From Acanthaster planci (lineage: Eukaryota > Echinodermata > Asteroidea > Valvatida > Acanthasteridae), in NCBI RefSeq assembly GCF_001949145.1, contig NW_019091492.1:275640-335639 (forward strand): a DNA stretch of 60,000 nucleotides, read 5' to 3'. Position 1 is the stretch's first letter, and every line of letters begins with the position of its first letter. Shown here piece by piece: positions 28,601 to 39,660 of this stretch. Under the pieces are notes generated by a model. That model saw only the letters and a program-made list of their open reading frames with translations. It did not search any database and was not told the origin of the DNA. Made by a program: the position numbers and the translations under genes.

Positions 28601-28780
28601 GTATAAAAACAACTGTTGCCTGCTGTGTAGGGATCCATGGTGTTTTGTATACCCTCGGGGGTATATGGCACCCGAGGCGAAGCCACGGTGCCATTTTGGC
28701 ACACCCAAGGTGAGTTGTTTGTTCCCTCTGGTGTGCAAAACACCACGGACCCCTACAAAGCAGGCAACAATTGTAAATAC
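28601..28780. mobile_element. foldback / MITE-like inverted-repeat element
   Basis: Two arms of about 50 bp (28601-28654 and 28730-28780) are reverse complements with few mismatches; both contain TTGCCTGCT, GTAGGG and GGTGTTTTG words. They flank a spacer of about 75 bp that carries its own smaller inverted motif (TGGCACCCGAGG against CACGGTGCCA). Because the arms mirror each other, both strands have similar open frames (CCLLCR-PWCF), which are an artefact of the palindrome. No transposase is encoded. It is a short non-autonomous foldback or MITE; the exact ends and target-site duplication were not resolved. Confidence 0.7.
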
Positions 28781-29029
28781 AAGTAGGCCTACTCCCATTC
28801 ATGAACATGATTTTTATCAGAAGGAGAGAGTCACGTTTAGCAGAAGACGTAGAACTGTAAGCTTAACATTGCTGCTGATTTCAAGTCATGTTTTGTTTTT
28901 GCTAGGGACATACCTATATCCAGACGTCTCAAAAGTTTCTCTTTAAACCTGTAACTACCGTTCTTGAAGTTAAAGAAAATCTTAAGAGTTATAGCTACAC
29001 CCCCTGCCATGAGTTTCACCATTTTTTTT

Positions 29030-30080
29030 CTGGGGGGGGCACTTTTTTCCATGGGTAAAATTTCCAGAGGTTTGTGGTAGCAACATGCATAGATATCTCT
29101 TTTGAGTATGTGTGGTTCTGAAAGAACCGGAGGGTACTCAACATTTCGGAGAGTATACTCTGTCCGTCGTCAGGAGACTGCAGAGGTTCCAACGATGAAG
29201 CAGTGATGTCTGGAGACGTTGAGGTGTGGAGAGGATGCTGACTCAGGATCCATCCTAGGGCACTCGAGCGGAACAAGGGTGCTTGCAGATCAGTGAGGTG
29301 CGTCAGTCTGAAGGAAAGGAGCGTGGGGGAAGGTTTCCAAGGGTATAGGAGACCCATAGGCTGGGCACTTGTCCTAGGGTATCGGAGACCATTTGGACTT
29401 GGATGTGAGGATGGGAAGCTATATCTCGCAGATGTTGAAGCCGATGTCATGCAGTACAGTGTTGTACTTGAGGATTTTGATGGTTTCTCCGATGCGGCGA
29501 GGGTACCAGTATAAATACTGGTGATGAGTTCGGCTTGGCTTTAGCTGATCTGGTGGTCTTCGGTGTTGGAGTGCTTGATGATGGCAGACTTATCGAATTA
29601 TTCTTTCCTGATATGGTCTCTATGTTCATTTCATCTCGTAGGGAGGTCCCAGGAAGTGTCACCGATGTACATTTTGCCACATTGGCAGGGGATCTTGTAC
29701 ACTCCAAGCGTGTGCTGTGGGTTAGGCCGGTCCTTTGGGAGGTCAGCAGGTTCTGCATCTTCAAGGGGGCTGTATGGTACACTTGAATATCATGCTTTTG
29801 CAGGATGCGCTTGATGTAATGGGAGGTACTGCCTAGATAGGGAGGGTAATGGAACTAGGAGCCTTAACCAGTTGGCTTTGGGTATAGGTGACCCTTTAGC
29901 CAGGGGTTGACCTGACATGGCTTGGAATTGGCTGAGCTTGAATCCATTCCGTTGCATCGCTGTGCTGGTGTACTGGAGTTTTTGGGGTGAGATTCTTTGC
30001 ATTCCCCATTTCCCCCTTTTTATTTCATTTTTCCGGGAAAGGAGGTGGGTCAAGCGCCACATTGTCTCTCCCCGCGACAC
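29030..30080 (-). mobile_element. decayed Penelope-like retroelement (3' portion)
   Basis: The minus strand carries peptide segments of a Penelope-like element (PLE) in the right order: a segment like the end of the reverse transcriptase connector (STAMQRNGFKLSQ, around 29910-29950), then HYIKRILQKHDIQV (about 29790-29830), then a GIY-YIG endonuclease domain (29421-29705), then a tail with PDDGQSILSE (about 29140-29170), a motif I associate with PLE 3' tails. Reading requires at least two frameshifts and passes several stops, so it is dead. The reverse transcriptase catalytic core is not visible, so the copy is 5'-truncated, as PLEs often are. Boundaries are approximate. Confidence 0.7.
29421..29705 (-). 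pseudogene. GIY-YIG endonuclease domain of a PLE, broken
   Basis: Minus strand from 29705 reads GVYKIPCQCGKMYIGDTSWD, with the GVY at 29705-29697 and YIG at 29669-29661, spaced as in GIY-YIG nucleases, and with a CxC pair typical of the PLE variant. An in-frame TGA (29633-29631) interrupts the usual TR-x-xEH motif, and a TAA follows at 29600-29598. After a frameshift, YPRRIGETIKILK (about 29505-29467), the C-terminal part of the PLE endonuclease, continues to a TAG near 29421. The domain would nick DNA for target-primed insertion; this copy cannot make an intact protein. Confidence 0.75.
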
Positions 30081-33000
30081 CAAAGCCCTCCGCCGACAAT
30101 TTAGCAGTTTACTAAAACAATACGTAAATTTTACATAAGCAGTCTTAAGAAGTCCGTAGGAAATCACTCTTCTGCCTCGTAGAGGTTTGAAACGAGAACA
30201 TTTAATGACAGTTAAAATGTTGAAGCAGATCGTTAACTACTCATTATAAAATACTGTTAATGATAAAGTGAGGTGACAAACTCATATTAGACGTGTTTTA
30301 GAAAATGTACATGGTCTAGGTCTTGTCGGTTTCCCTCCAGACTAAGCACTACCTTCAACACTCATTAAATACAACCTGACTTGTCTTTAAATGTGGGAAC
30401 GGTTTGGAATGACTGCATTTACTCTTTTGCAATTAATAAATTTAATTATTTTCGTTTTCCCTTTTCCGAGTCCTGGTGTGACAAAACTATGAATTATTAT
30501 TTGGACAAGACAAAAAGACACAATGCGTAAGTAGTGCAGTTCAATGGAACAGAAGTGCACAAAAGAACTGCCCGTCCGTTCTCGCGGACCTAAAATGCTA
30601 TTGCATTCCTTCGAGCGTTAATTAACATAGATAACTGTATCATCGAAAGTGTGAATGCACACACTAAAGAATACGCACTGCTGGTTGTAATGTCTCCAAA
30701 ATTATTTTATGTTCAATATATAGCTTATCCCAGAAGGTATAAATTGATTTTTAAAAGTACGAACAATATGGTTTTATTAGTAGGAATTACGCTTACTGTG
30801 CCTGAAAATTGAAAATCTCTAACACATTTTCCCTCTAAACTCTGAAATGTATATTTTAGATATGACTTACAACAAACTGAATTTTTCTATATATGCAGAA
30901 GTAACTGGTCATGGGATAAACTGTGATTGAAAGAATTGCGATCTACTTCTCTGGTATTTGTTTGAGTTTGTGACCGCTTGGGGAAAGTTTGTGATCGTCC
31001 AAATCTGCAGAAATATTTGTCAAGAGAAAACAGTGGTCCTCCTAGTGCCGTCCCAAGTACTCGGTATTCATGCAAAAAGTGTTCCCTTGTCACACCACGT
31101 CCGTGCAAATTTGCTCAACCCAAATCCCAGCGGTAAACACGATCGATAATGGGTCTGTGCAGTAAAATACATCCCAAGGTAAACAGTGCTGTCACACCGC
31201 AATAATGAAAGTGATGGCTGCCACTTGTTGGGCTGAAAATGTTTACGATTGAATCTGGGTGGAAACTACAAAGCTAGCATCTCTGTTGACATCATGCTAG
31301 GGGTGAGTTATAACGCTTTACTCTAACAGTAAACCAGGCAACAATCCATTTGAGATCGACAGTTGTGTTCTCCGTTAATGGCATGGGACATTGTTCCGCC
31401 ATAACGTCAATGAATAAAGCTTTATTAAACCTATTATGAGTGAATGTCTGAAATGCTCAAATCTCCAGGATTAATGTATCGAAAGGTAGAGCATGCCAAG
31501 TTCTGTTACAGGAAGGCCTATCAACTGACTTCTAACACGAATCTGATCTGATGAAACGAACGCGTTACATTCGCAAAGGCAAGAATAAACTAGGGTTGGA
31601 ATATTGGTTTTCAGTGAGAAAAGAAAGACCGAAGTACATAAACTGTACCTGAACAGTAGATGACACTGTGAAAAATACTCGGAAGATGTGACTAATGAGC
31701 ACCGACATCTTAATCTTAACCTGGACGCAGAGTTTGCTTGCAAAACTGTAAGCAAAATTCTGATCATACAGAACTTGGTGATTACGAGGTTAGGAGTACA
31801 TATGCATGCTTAATTAAAAGCCATGAGGTAGTTTGCGAAGGTCGGTTAATACTTCGCGCGAAAGCGAAAGATTAAGCGAATTTATCACGCCCTTTTTATT
31901 GCACAGAAATCCTCACAAACACAACGGCAGGCAGGGCAAATATGTATTTGCTCTGCAAATGGGCAAAAGTTGACAAAACAAAATGGGCAAAACACATTTT
32001 CAACTCTGGCAAAATATTGCTGCAAATTATTCATAACGTCAAGCTTGATTCGGTTTCACATTCGCCTGAAGTAAGAACTGGCCTTAAATTAAAGCAAATG
32101 TTTTTTTATACCCATTCATAACTTTTTAGTCAGAAAGTCAAAATAATATTTACAAATATTTGGGAGACTTTTTGTGGTAAATTTTTCAGCATTAGGGAGA
32201 CATTGGCTTTTAGGGAGACATTTCAGTGTCTCCCTATTTTCAACCTACCAGAAGGAGGCCGAATTTTACATTCCATATTTTGAGGGATGATAGTTTAGGG
32301 CCTAAAATGAAAACATACAAAGTTTGGTTCAGATCAGATTAGGGAATATTGAATTATGGGACAGTAAAGTTTGAAAAATTTTGTGCACGTTCTTATGGGA
32401 ATTTCTCCCTAATGACCCATTAGCGGTAATTATTAGTTTTAAAATTATGAATTTGCAACGGTTTTAATCAACCTTTTTGTCAACAGCCCCTCTCGCGAGT
32501 ACATGTAGCCATAAACAATTGCCACACATTGAGATAAGCGCACGCGCCACCCGTACTAAATTTTAACCATACTTGGAGCATATTTTGAAGGTAGCGCGCA
32601 TATCATTCGTTAACTCCCAACTGTACAGTCGGAGTCGAATATTACGAAGTAAAGCCTGAATAAAACAGAGGCTATCGCGCAGCACGGTGGAGTAAATATT
32701 TCTCAATATTTGAGCTCCTCACGGCAGAGGCGGGACGTTTGACGTCTTCCTTGGTACGTACACAGTTTCGAAATGGCTCTCGAGTCAGATGTAAGCAAAC
32801 AGACTTTCTTCATCATTTCTCCGTAACTACTGGCATACGATATTAGGCAGGATTCCTTTGGACCAAATTTTTGAAATATACTGAGTGAACATTCTCAAAA
32901 AAGAAATTTTCAGCCATTTTAGGGCTGCGTGCCCCTTTGCACAGTCAGTTCTTCAATGGCTTAACTATTTATGGGGCATCCTCCAGCGGATATGTCCACG

Positions 33001-34598
33001 TTCCCTAGATGTCCCCAATTTGAAATTGTGTCATGGACACAGCCTCAATACAAGCAGTAATTCATTTGATTTCGGTGCCCTCTTCCAGTGTCCTCTTGAA
33101 ACACGTGTGAGATCCCGTCCCCTGGCATTCCACCCCAGTTAGAATATTACATACCACGAAATTACATTTTTATTGACATCCAGTAAAACAAACATTTTGA
33201 AAAGAATTAGAATTCTCCAATAAAATTAAGCGTCCCTTAACCCACATTGGCTTCATCTCAACATTAGGTTCCTGCCCAATGATGGCAAACAGCCTTGGTC
33301 TTGCTCTGAGAACAGCCTAGTTGTCGACGGGCAAATGGTATTAGCAGCATGTTTGCCAACATATTTGCCCTTTTTGTTTACTGACCTAAATGTTTATGAA
33401 CACTTTTGCTTTATGACAGCGTGATGTCTCCATTATAGAGTAAGTGCCTACCTCAACAGCATGTCAGGTTGTTTCAACATTAACACGTCAGAGTGTCATT
33501 CAAGAAATTGAAGTGCCACAATTTTTATCTCATTTATTATTTTTTAAAGTAAATCCTTTTTTTAAACAGCCATATTAAATAGGTCTCCATCACAATTTAA
33601 AAGCAGAAAATTGTAACTTAAAAGAAATAACCAAGCTGTCCAACAAATTTGGCACTGAACACTTTGCTGGATACACTACACTTGATTAAATCAAGACGGT
33701 AGGCCTAGGCTTTAAAAGTGATCGTAGTTGGTTGAACACTGCCCCGCTTTGTCGCAGAAGAATTTAAGAACGAAGAGCGCGTCGTTGTTCAAGTCATCTC
33801 AAACGAAACAGGTGACATAGATTATCCTCAAAAAAGTCGAAACTTCGAAGTTTTGATTTGATATTAAACGCAGATCCGTTTGTGGTACGTGTACCGATCT
33901 TAGAAACCGTGGTTAAATTCTTGTTTCGGCACATGCAATGCGATCCAAAACTTACGGGTGTGAGTGAACAAGCACAATCTCGACGGACGCGTTTAATCAC
34001 CCAGATTGGCCTGTCATGACGAGGATTAAATAGGATCTGTTGAGTAATCAATGACGGTGATATTTTGTATTTCTACGAGATTGTTTCACCTTGCAACAAA
34101 AGCACAATAGCAACTGTTCCGAGTGTTAGACGGCTTGCTATTGCATGTAAGCATCTTTCAGTTCTGTACAATACGGCTGGTTGTGTATAGGTCCACTGAC
34201 TGTGTGATCATGCTCAACTAAAATATTAATGTTTATACTGCTTACGATGTCTCATGAAATAATAAAGGATTTTCCTGTCGTGAAAGCCTTGTTCATGCAT
34301 AATTTAGACACTGCAGAGTGATGATGGATGGTAGGAGAAATCAATTTACGCCACGGTTGACTTCTTGTCAACACCGGTGACACACTGACTCAATGATTGA
34401 TTTCAATCTTCTATTTCTATATCTGTCTCCTTATAAGCACCAATTTGAAGGTTTGAAGTTTTGAATCTGCAATTTCTACTGTAGACAGTTATTTCTATTT
34501 CTAATCTTCTTCTATGCAATCTGCAACCATTTTCCGTATCGAGCATTTTTACGGATCAAGAAACAGTTGATGAGCCACTTCAGTACATGAAAAAAGCA
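30081..34598. other. non-coding stretch with a small hairpin
   Basis: No supported gene. At 32211-32236 TAGGGAGACA and TGTCTCCCTA form a perfect 10-bp hairpin with a six-base loop, and the same TAGGGAGACAT word also occurs about 20 bp upstream (from 32192). One TAGGCCTA palindrome lies at 33700-33707. Open frames are short and anonymous. Confidence 0.5.
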
Positions 34599-34682
34599 AG
34601 ATCATTCGGAAAACAGCGCGCACACAAGTCCGCAAAGGGCAAAGCTGATTGGGCAGACCTGGCACGCGCATCCGAATGATCT
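34599..34682. repeat. CpG-rich inverted repeat, 12-bp arms
   Basis: AGATCATTCGGA (34599-34610) and TCCGAATGATCT (34671-34682) are exact reverse complements around a 60-bp spacer. The spacer is GC-richer than its surroundings and includes a GCACGCGCA word repeated just outside at about 34700. Two ATTGG cores lie nearby (about 34648 and 34722). It may be a regulatory patch; an arm of this length can also arise by chance. Confidence 0.5.
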
Positions 34683-34689
34683 CGAACGC

Positions 34690-37600
34690 GCTTCATTTGG
34701 GCACGCGCAGTTGAATACCGAATTGGCTCATTCTTCCAACATACAATTTGTTTCCATTTGGTGTAACGCGTTTAAAAATACACCCGGTACAGGCGACAGT
34801 CCCAATAGCGAGCGCCATAACTAAACGCTTAAACGTGGTTCTTATTTCTAGATTGTTTGGATCACTAAAACAAAATGAATATAGGATCATTTTAAAAGAT
34901 AATACAAGACATCAGCAAGCCTATACTGCAATACACAAAAGGCCATCCCTATAAATGCGCTCATTTTTATCCACAAGGAAAGGGAAAAATATATTAGTCA
35001 TTTAAGTATCAAAATCAACGCAGTGTGCCAATGAATCCATAAAGTGAGCGTGTCTCTGATGAAATGTTAATGTCAAGTTTTAAATTCACAGATGGAATTT
35101 CCAACTCGAGTCCAGGACATAAAAAGGTTATCTTTCAACATAAGTTACCAGCACATCAAAGATGCAACATTTCCCCAAATCTCCAAGAGATTATCCTTGT
35201 GTAAAACGATAATCCTGGATACATACTTATATTTTATTGATGAAGATGACAATTTGTCGTCGCCAAGACTGACCCGCAGGGTGAAGGTACCACCTGTGCA
35301 TGGACCTATACGATGAAATCAACGTAGTATAGGATTCTAGTCATGGCTCAAAGATCTGCTGGCTCAATTTTTAGGTTCGAACGTCACAGGTGATCATTGA
35401 AATTCAGAGCATCATGACCATGTTAACAAGGCTCAAAATCCATTGGAATAAGGCTGAAAATGGAATGAAACTAAATATCAAGACAGAAGTCAGAATTACT
35501 CATTAATATGGGCCAATATAATATGCAAAGCAGGACAAGCGAATTCATTTATGAAATTCCCCTGTAAAAAGGCGCTACCGTACTGTAGCGCTATCTGTGT
35601 TATAATTGCTTTTGAGTGCGTCGTTTTTCAACCAAAGCCTTTGCCACTAAAGCATCAGATATTTATCATGAACATAACCATTTACGTTGATTGTCCGGGT
35701 CCATTCTGAGACAAAATGAACAACGAAACGTTATTACCAGCAATTAATATTCCTAAAACCAAGCAAGCGTGAACTAATTAATTTAGGAAATGGGCCTCCA
35801 AAAAATTGAAAAATGAATTGTTAATAATTGGCGGCCATTATGTTCCTGGAAAGTGGCACAGGCAATAACGATACACTGTAATACATGCCCGAAAATATTA
35901 CTGCCTTGTGTAGAAAATATATTAAATGTATTAAACCGTAGTACAAAACACAAGTAATTTTACCGAAGAAAAATTAAGAAGAAGAAATAACATGAAAATT
36001 GAAACGATGGCGAGATTCAGTGGGATGGAATTATAATTTATTCGCCGGGTTGAGTCAATAGAGTGGCCCGCCCTCTTACCCCATCCTTACGGTGAAAAAT
36101 ATAAGACGACCTACAGTAAGGTGACATCAGAAGCAATTAATTATAAAGGTTATACATATATATTGTGCATTTGTGTTAACTTCTTTTCTGAGAAATGGTA
36201 CAACAAAATTTAAGAAATAATTTGGACATCAGGATTTATGACAGTGCAAAATAAAATTAGATTGGATTACACAGACTGGAGGTTCAAGTGCTAGAAATGG
36301 AGTATCACAGCCATGTAACACCGTTAACAGACGAGGCGGTAATATTTGCGCATTTGACTATTCACTTCTACGCCCGTCAGGGAGCATACGGCTTATTACT
36401 CAGTTGCTCATTACTTGCTTAGTACTATATTTTGCTGAAACTGCCATCAGACACTTTGTGAAATGGCGACAGCCAAACACAACTGGAAGTGCACGTCACC
36501 ACTCATTTTCGCGTGCATGTCAACATCAGCGAGGCGGTTACTCCGAGTCAGTTCTCCCACAAGCTCATTTGCTTCTTCGCATTATTCTATGACATTATTT
36601 TATTAGCCTTTACAATGGTCTTAATTGAGACTGATAAAGGACGTGCGAATTGTGGCTCACTGACGGTTAATGTTTCTGCAACCAAGGTTGATATGCATGG
36701 GCACCTTTCAAAGCTAGGAGTAGTTTTCAAAGAATTAATTTTAGAGATTTAGGGGATTTAGAAATTCCATGTATTTTACAATAACTATTTTGGCCAGATA
36801 CTATGCATATACATCATTTTGTTTTCACACGAAAAGTTCCTGAAAAATACGGCAGTGTCACTCATCACGTCCGCTTAATGGCGGTCCCCTGTGTGATTAA
36901 TCAGGAATACTTTCGTTTCAGAGATCCTATTTATATTTGTTGAAATATACATACACGGAGAACAATATATATGGGGTATGCCAAACTAACAATGGCCAAA
37001 TTAGAGTCCAGCCGACGGTAACGTCAACTTTTTCGTTCCACGTGATCTTCGAGCGTCCTATTACAATAGAACTTTGGATAGTTAAAAATATTCGGGATTT
37101 CTTGATTGAAAAACAAACGCAGCCAAGCGTTTGCAGCAGCAGGATTAGACCACGGTGAAAAGAGTGATAGGCTAATCAATAAACTAAATTATTAATACTA
37201 CATTCGGGATGGGAAAAGTACAGGTTATCACCAGGGCTGGACTCAGGAAAGTGCAGAAATTTATGTTTTAGCACTTTGCAACCGGGTCTGTTGCCGACCA
37301 AGGGTTGCCCAGGTCAAAACTAATATAAGACGCGCCAATTGGTTTACGCTGAGGGTGTGCCTCCGATGTGGCAAAACGTTGCAGCAGCAGGGCCTGCGGT
37401 GTAATATTTCGAGCGTATATGATATGAAGCAGTTTGCTCGCTCAACGTTCAGTATTTATTACTTCGGCGGTGTTAGTGAACTTCATGTGTGTTTGCGGTA
37501 GACTGCACGGGTTTTACCTCGCACACTAATAAGATAATTATTTAGTTCACAAACACTCTGTTGCAGTGGTCGTGCCTTGCTAGAACGATAAGCTCAGATT

Positions 37601-39198
37601 TGAAGGCACTTCCCACAAATCTTGGTAAACAATGAAACTGGTGACTCCTGTTATCCCTATTTAAGGACTCAACTGGTTTGCAATGAGCCATTTAGGACTT
37701 ACCACTTCTTCCCTACCATCCCAGTTGGAAAGATCTTCAGAAATCAAATTCGAGGACTTTCACCAACTATACGTTAAAAAATTACGACTTTTCCCATATT
37801 CAAGTACGGATAATTAACGCAAAACGAAATTATGCCTAACCACGAGAAATGGGTTATTTGCCATGGATTCCTGTGTGTTTGCTTTATGAAATTCGCAGTG
37901 ACGACCCAATGTTTTACCCCTTGAATTAGAGTTGAAGCGGTTTTATTTTAGTAATTTAATTTAATTTTTCTCTAATAAGTCGTTGTCCGCTGTTAGCTTG
38001 GTCAAATTCGCCATGTTGGGACAAAACCTCTAATGCATGAGATATGTTAGGAAAGTTTCTCACCTAAATATTTTAAATGGCCCAGGCTTGACTAAATTAT
38101 TTGAAGCCTTAAATTTATGCATTTCGTATTTACATGGTGATTCCTACACAGTATCAATTGCCAAAGAGGAGCAAACCAATAGCAATTCCGTTTACCAATA
38201 TCCTATGTTAATAACAAAACATCAAGATGGACACCCTTTAAGAAACTACTGGAATTAGTGCGTGTATTAGAATAAGTGAACTGATGTTATAAAAGGGTTT
38301 GATAGTTCAGATTATAGTAGAGCTAAGTAGTGATGAACGAATAACGCTTTTGCACATCATCGGTAGGTTGAGGGAATAAATAGAAGACACTGGCTGTAAT
38401 AGAGTAGTCCATTAATTTCAGAGTCTGAAAAGCTTTTGTCTTGTTCAAATAAAATATGCCGGAGCCACAGAACCTTTAGCTCAAATGGCTATCGCCATTA
38501 GTTCGATAAAGTAAAGGAGAAAAACTGCATAAACGGTCTAGTTTGGGAAGGTTTGTGATTCTATCAACAGCATAAGAGAGTTATTTAGTTTAGACACAAG
38601 TTGTTATCATACAAGCATATCTGCTTCATTCGTTAGGAGAACATTAAAGGTTTTTTCTGGTGACGTTTAGTCACAATTTTTCACAATTTAATGTTGCAGA
38701 ATCATTAGGATCATGGATGTGTCAGATAACGCCTCTCTACATAGGCATCATCTTTTGTATGCAAACCACTTCAATTCCATTAATTAATTCGAAATTATAC
38801 ACAGTACTACCAAATATGTAAACATTTAGCCATTGAGTTTTTTTTTAAGTTTGAAGCCTCTCTTATACCACACCACCTAATATCAACATGTCTTCATATC
38901 TTGAGAACAGGTTGTAGCGTACGTATTATCCTCAGAAATTGCAAAAAGTATTCATTCCCAATAACATTTTCACTGAAATCACATGGTACGGAATCAAACT
39001 AAACGGGACGAATTTGTTTTGTTACGTACATGAGGTGACTGGCCAATACGGATATCCAGTTTGATAACGTAACCGAATTTAGTTGCATATCAGGAAAATC
39101 TATTTAGTCTCGTCATTTGTGCAAGACAACATCTCTAAAGTTCGTGTATATATTAAATGACGAAGTGAAATAAAGACTTCACATTCAATGCTTAAAGG
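34690..39198. other. non-coding stretch, no supported gene
   Basis: No recognisable gene, RNA or mobile element. Open frames stay below about 90 codons and have no signature. Confidence 0.55.
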
Positions 39199-39660
39199 AT
39201 GTCGTCATCCTGTGACAAGCTATGTCACAATGTCGTCATCCTGTAACAAGATATGTCACTATGTCGTCATCCTGTGACAATCTTTGTCACAATGTCGTCA
39301 TCCTGTGACAAGCTATGTCACAATATCGTCATCCTGTAAAATGTTCTCTGAGAACGTCGTCATCTTTTTGTCAGGATGTTTTCATCCCTGTGGTAAATCG
39401 TCTTTGGATGTCGACTACCTTCTCCAGGATTTTGGCATGCCATGATGAATTATTTCAGATGTTGACTTCATATTTTCTAGATGCCGTCCTACTGTGATTG
39501 ATTATCTCAGGATATCGGTATCCTAAATTCAGGATAATGTCATCTTGTGATGACTTATCTAAGGATGTCGACATCTCGTTATACGTTCAATCAGGATGTC
39601 GACATCTTGGCTGTATTATGTCATCATCCTGAGATAAAACATGTCAAGATCTCAACAAGT
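39199..39660. repeat. 31-bp minisatellite with internal dyad, degenerate 3' tail
   Basis: Five units start at 39199, 39230, 39261, 39292 and 39323, giving a strict 31-bp period. Each has GTCGTCATCCTGT followed by TGTGACA, five bases, and TGTCACA, so every unit contains its own 7-bp inverted repeat. From about 39353 to 39660 the GGATGTCG / GTCATCCTG words continue at irregular spacing, as decayed units. The dyad is disrupted in some units (for example TGTAACA). Confidence 0.85.

Noticed and set aside
39199-39352. 31-bp array considered as a CRISPR
   Set aside because: Units are contiguous without unique spacers and the DNA is animal nuclear; it is a minisatellite.
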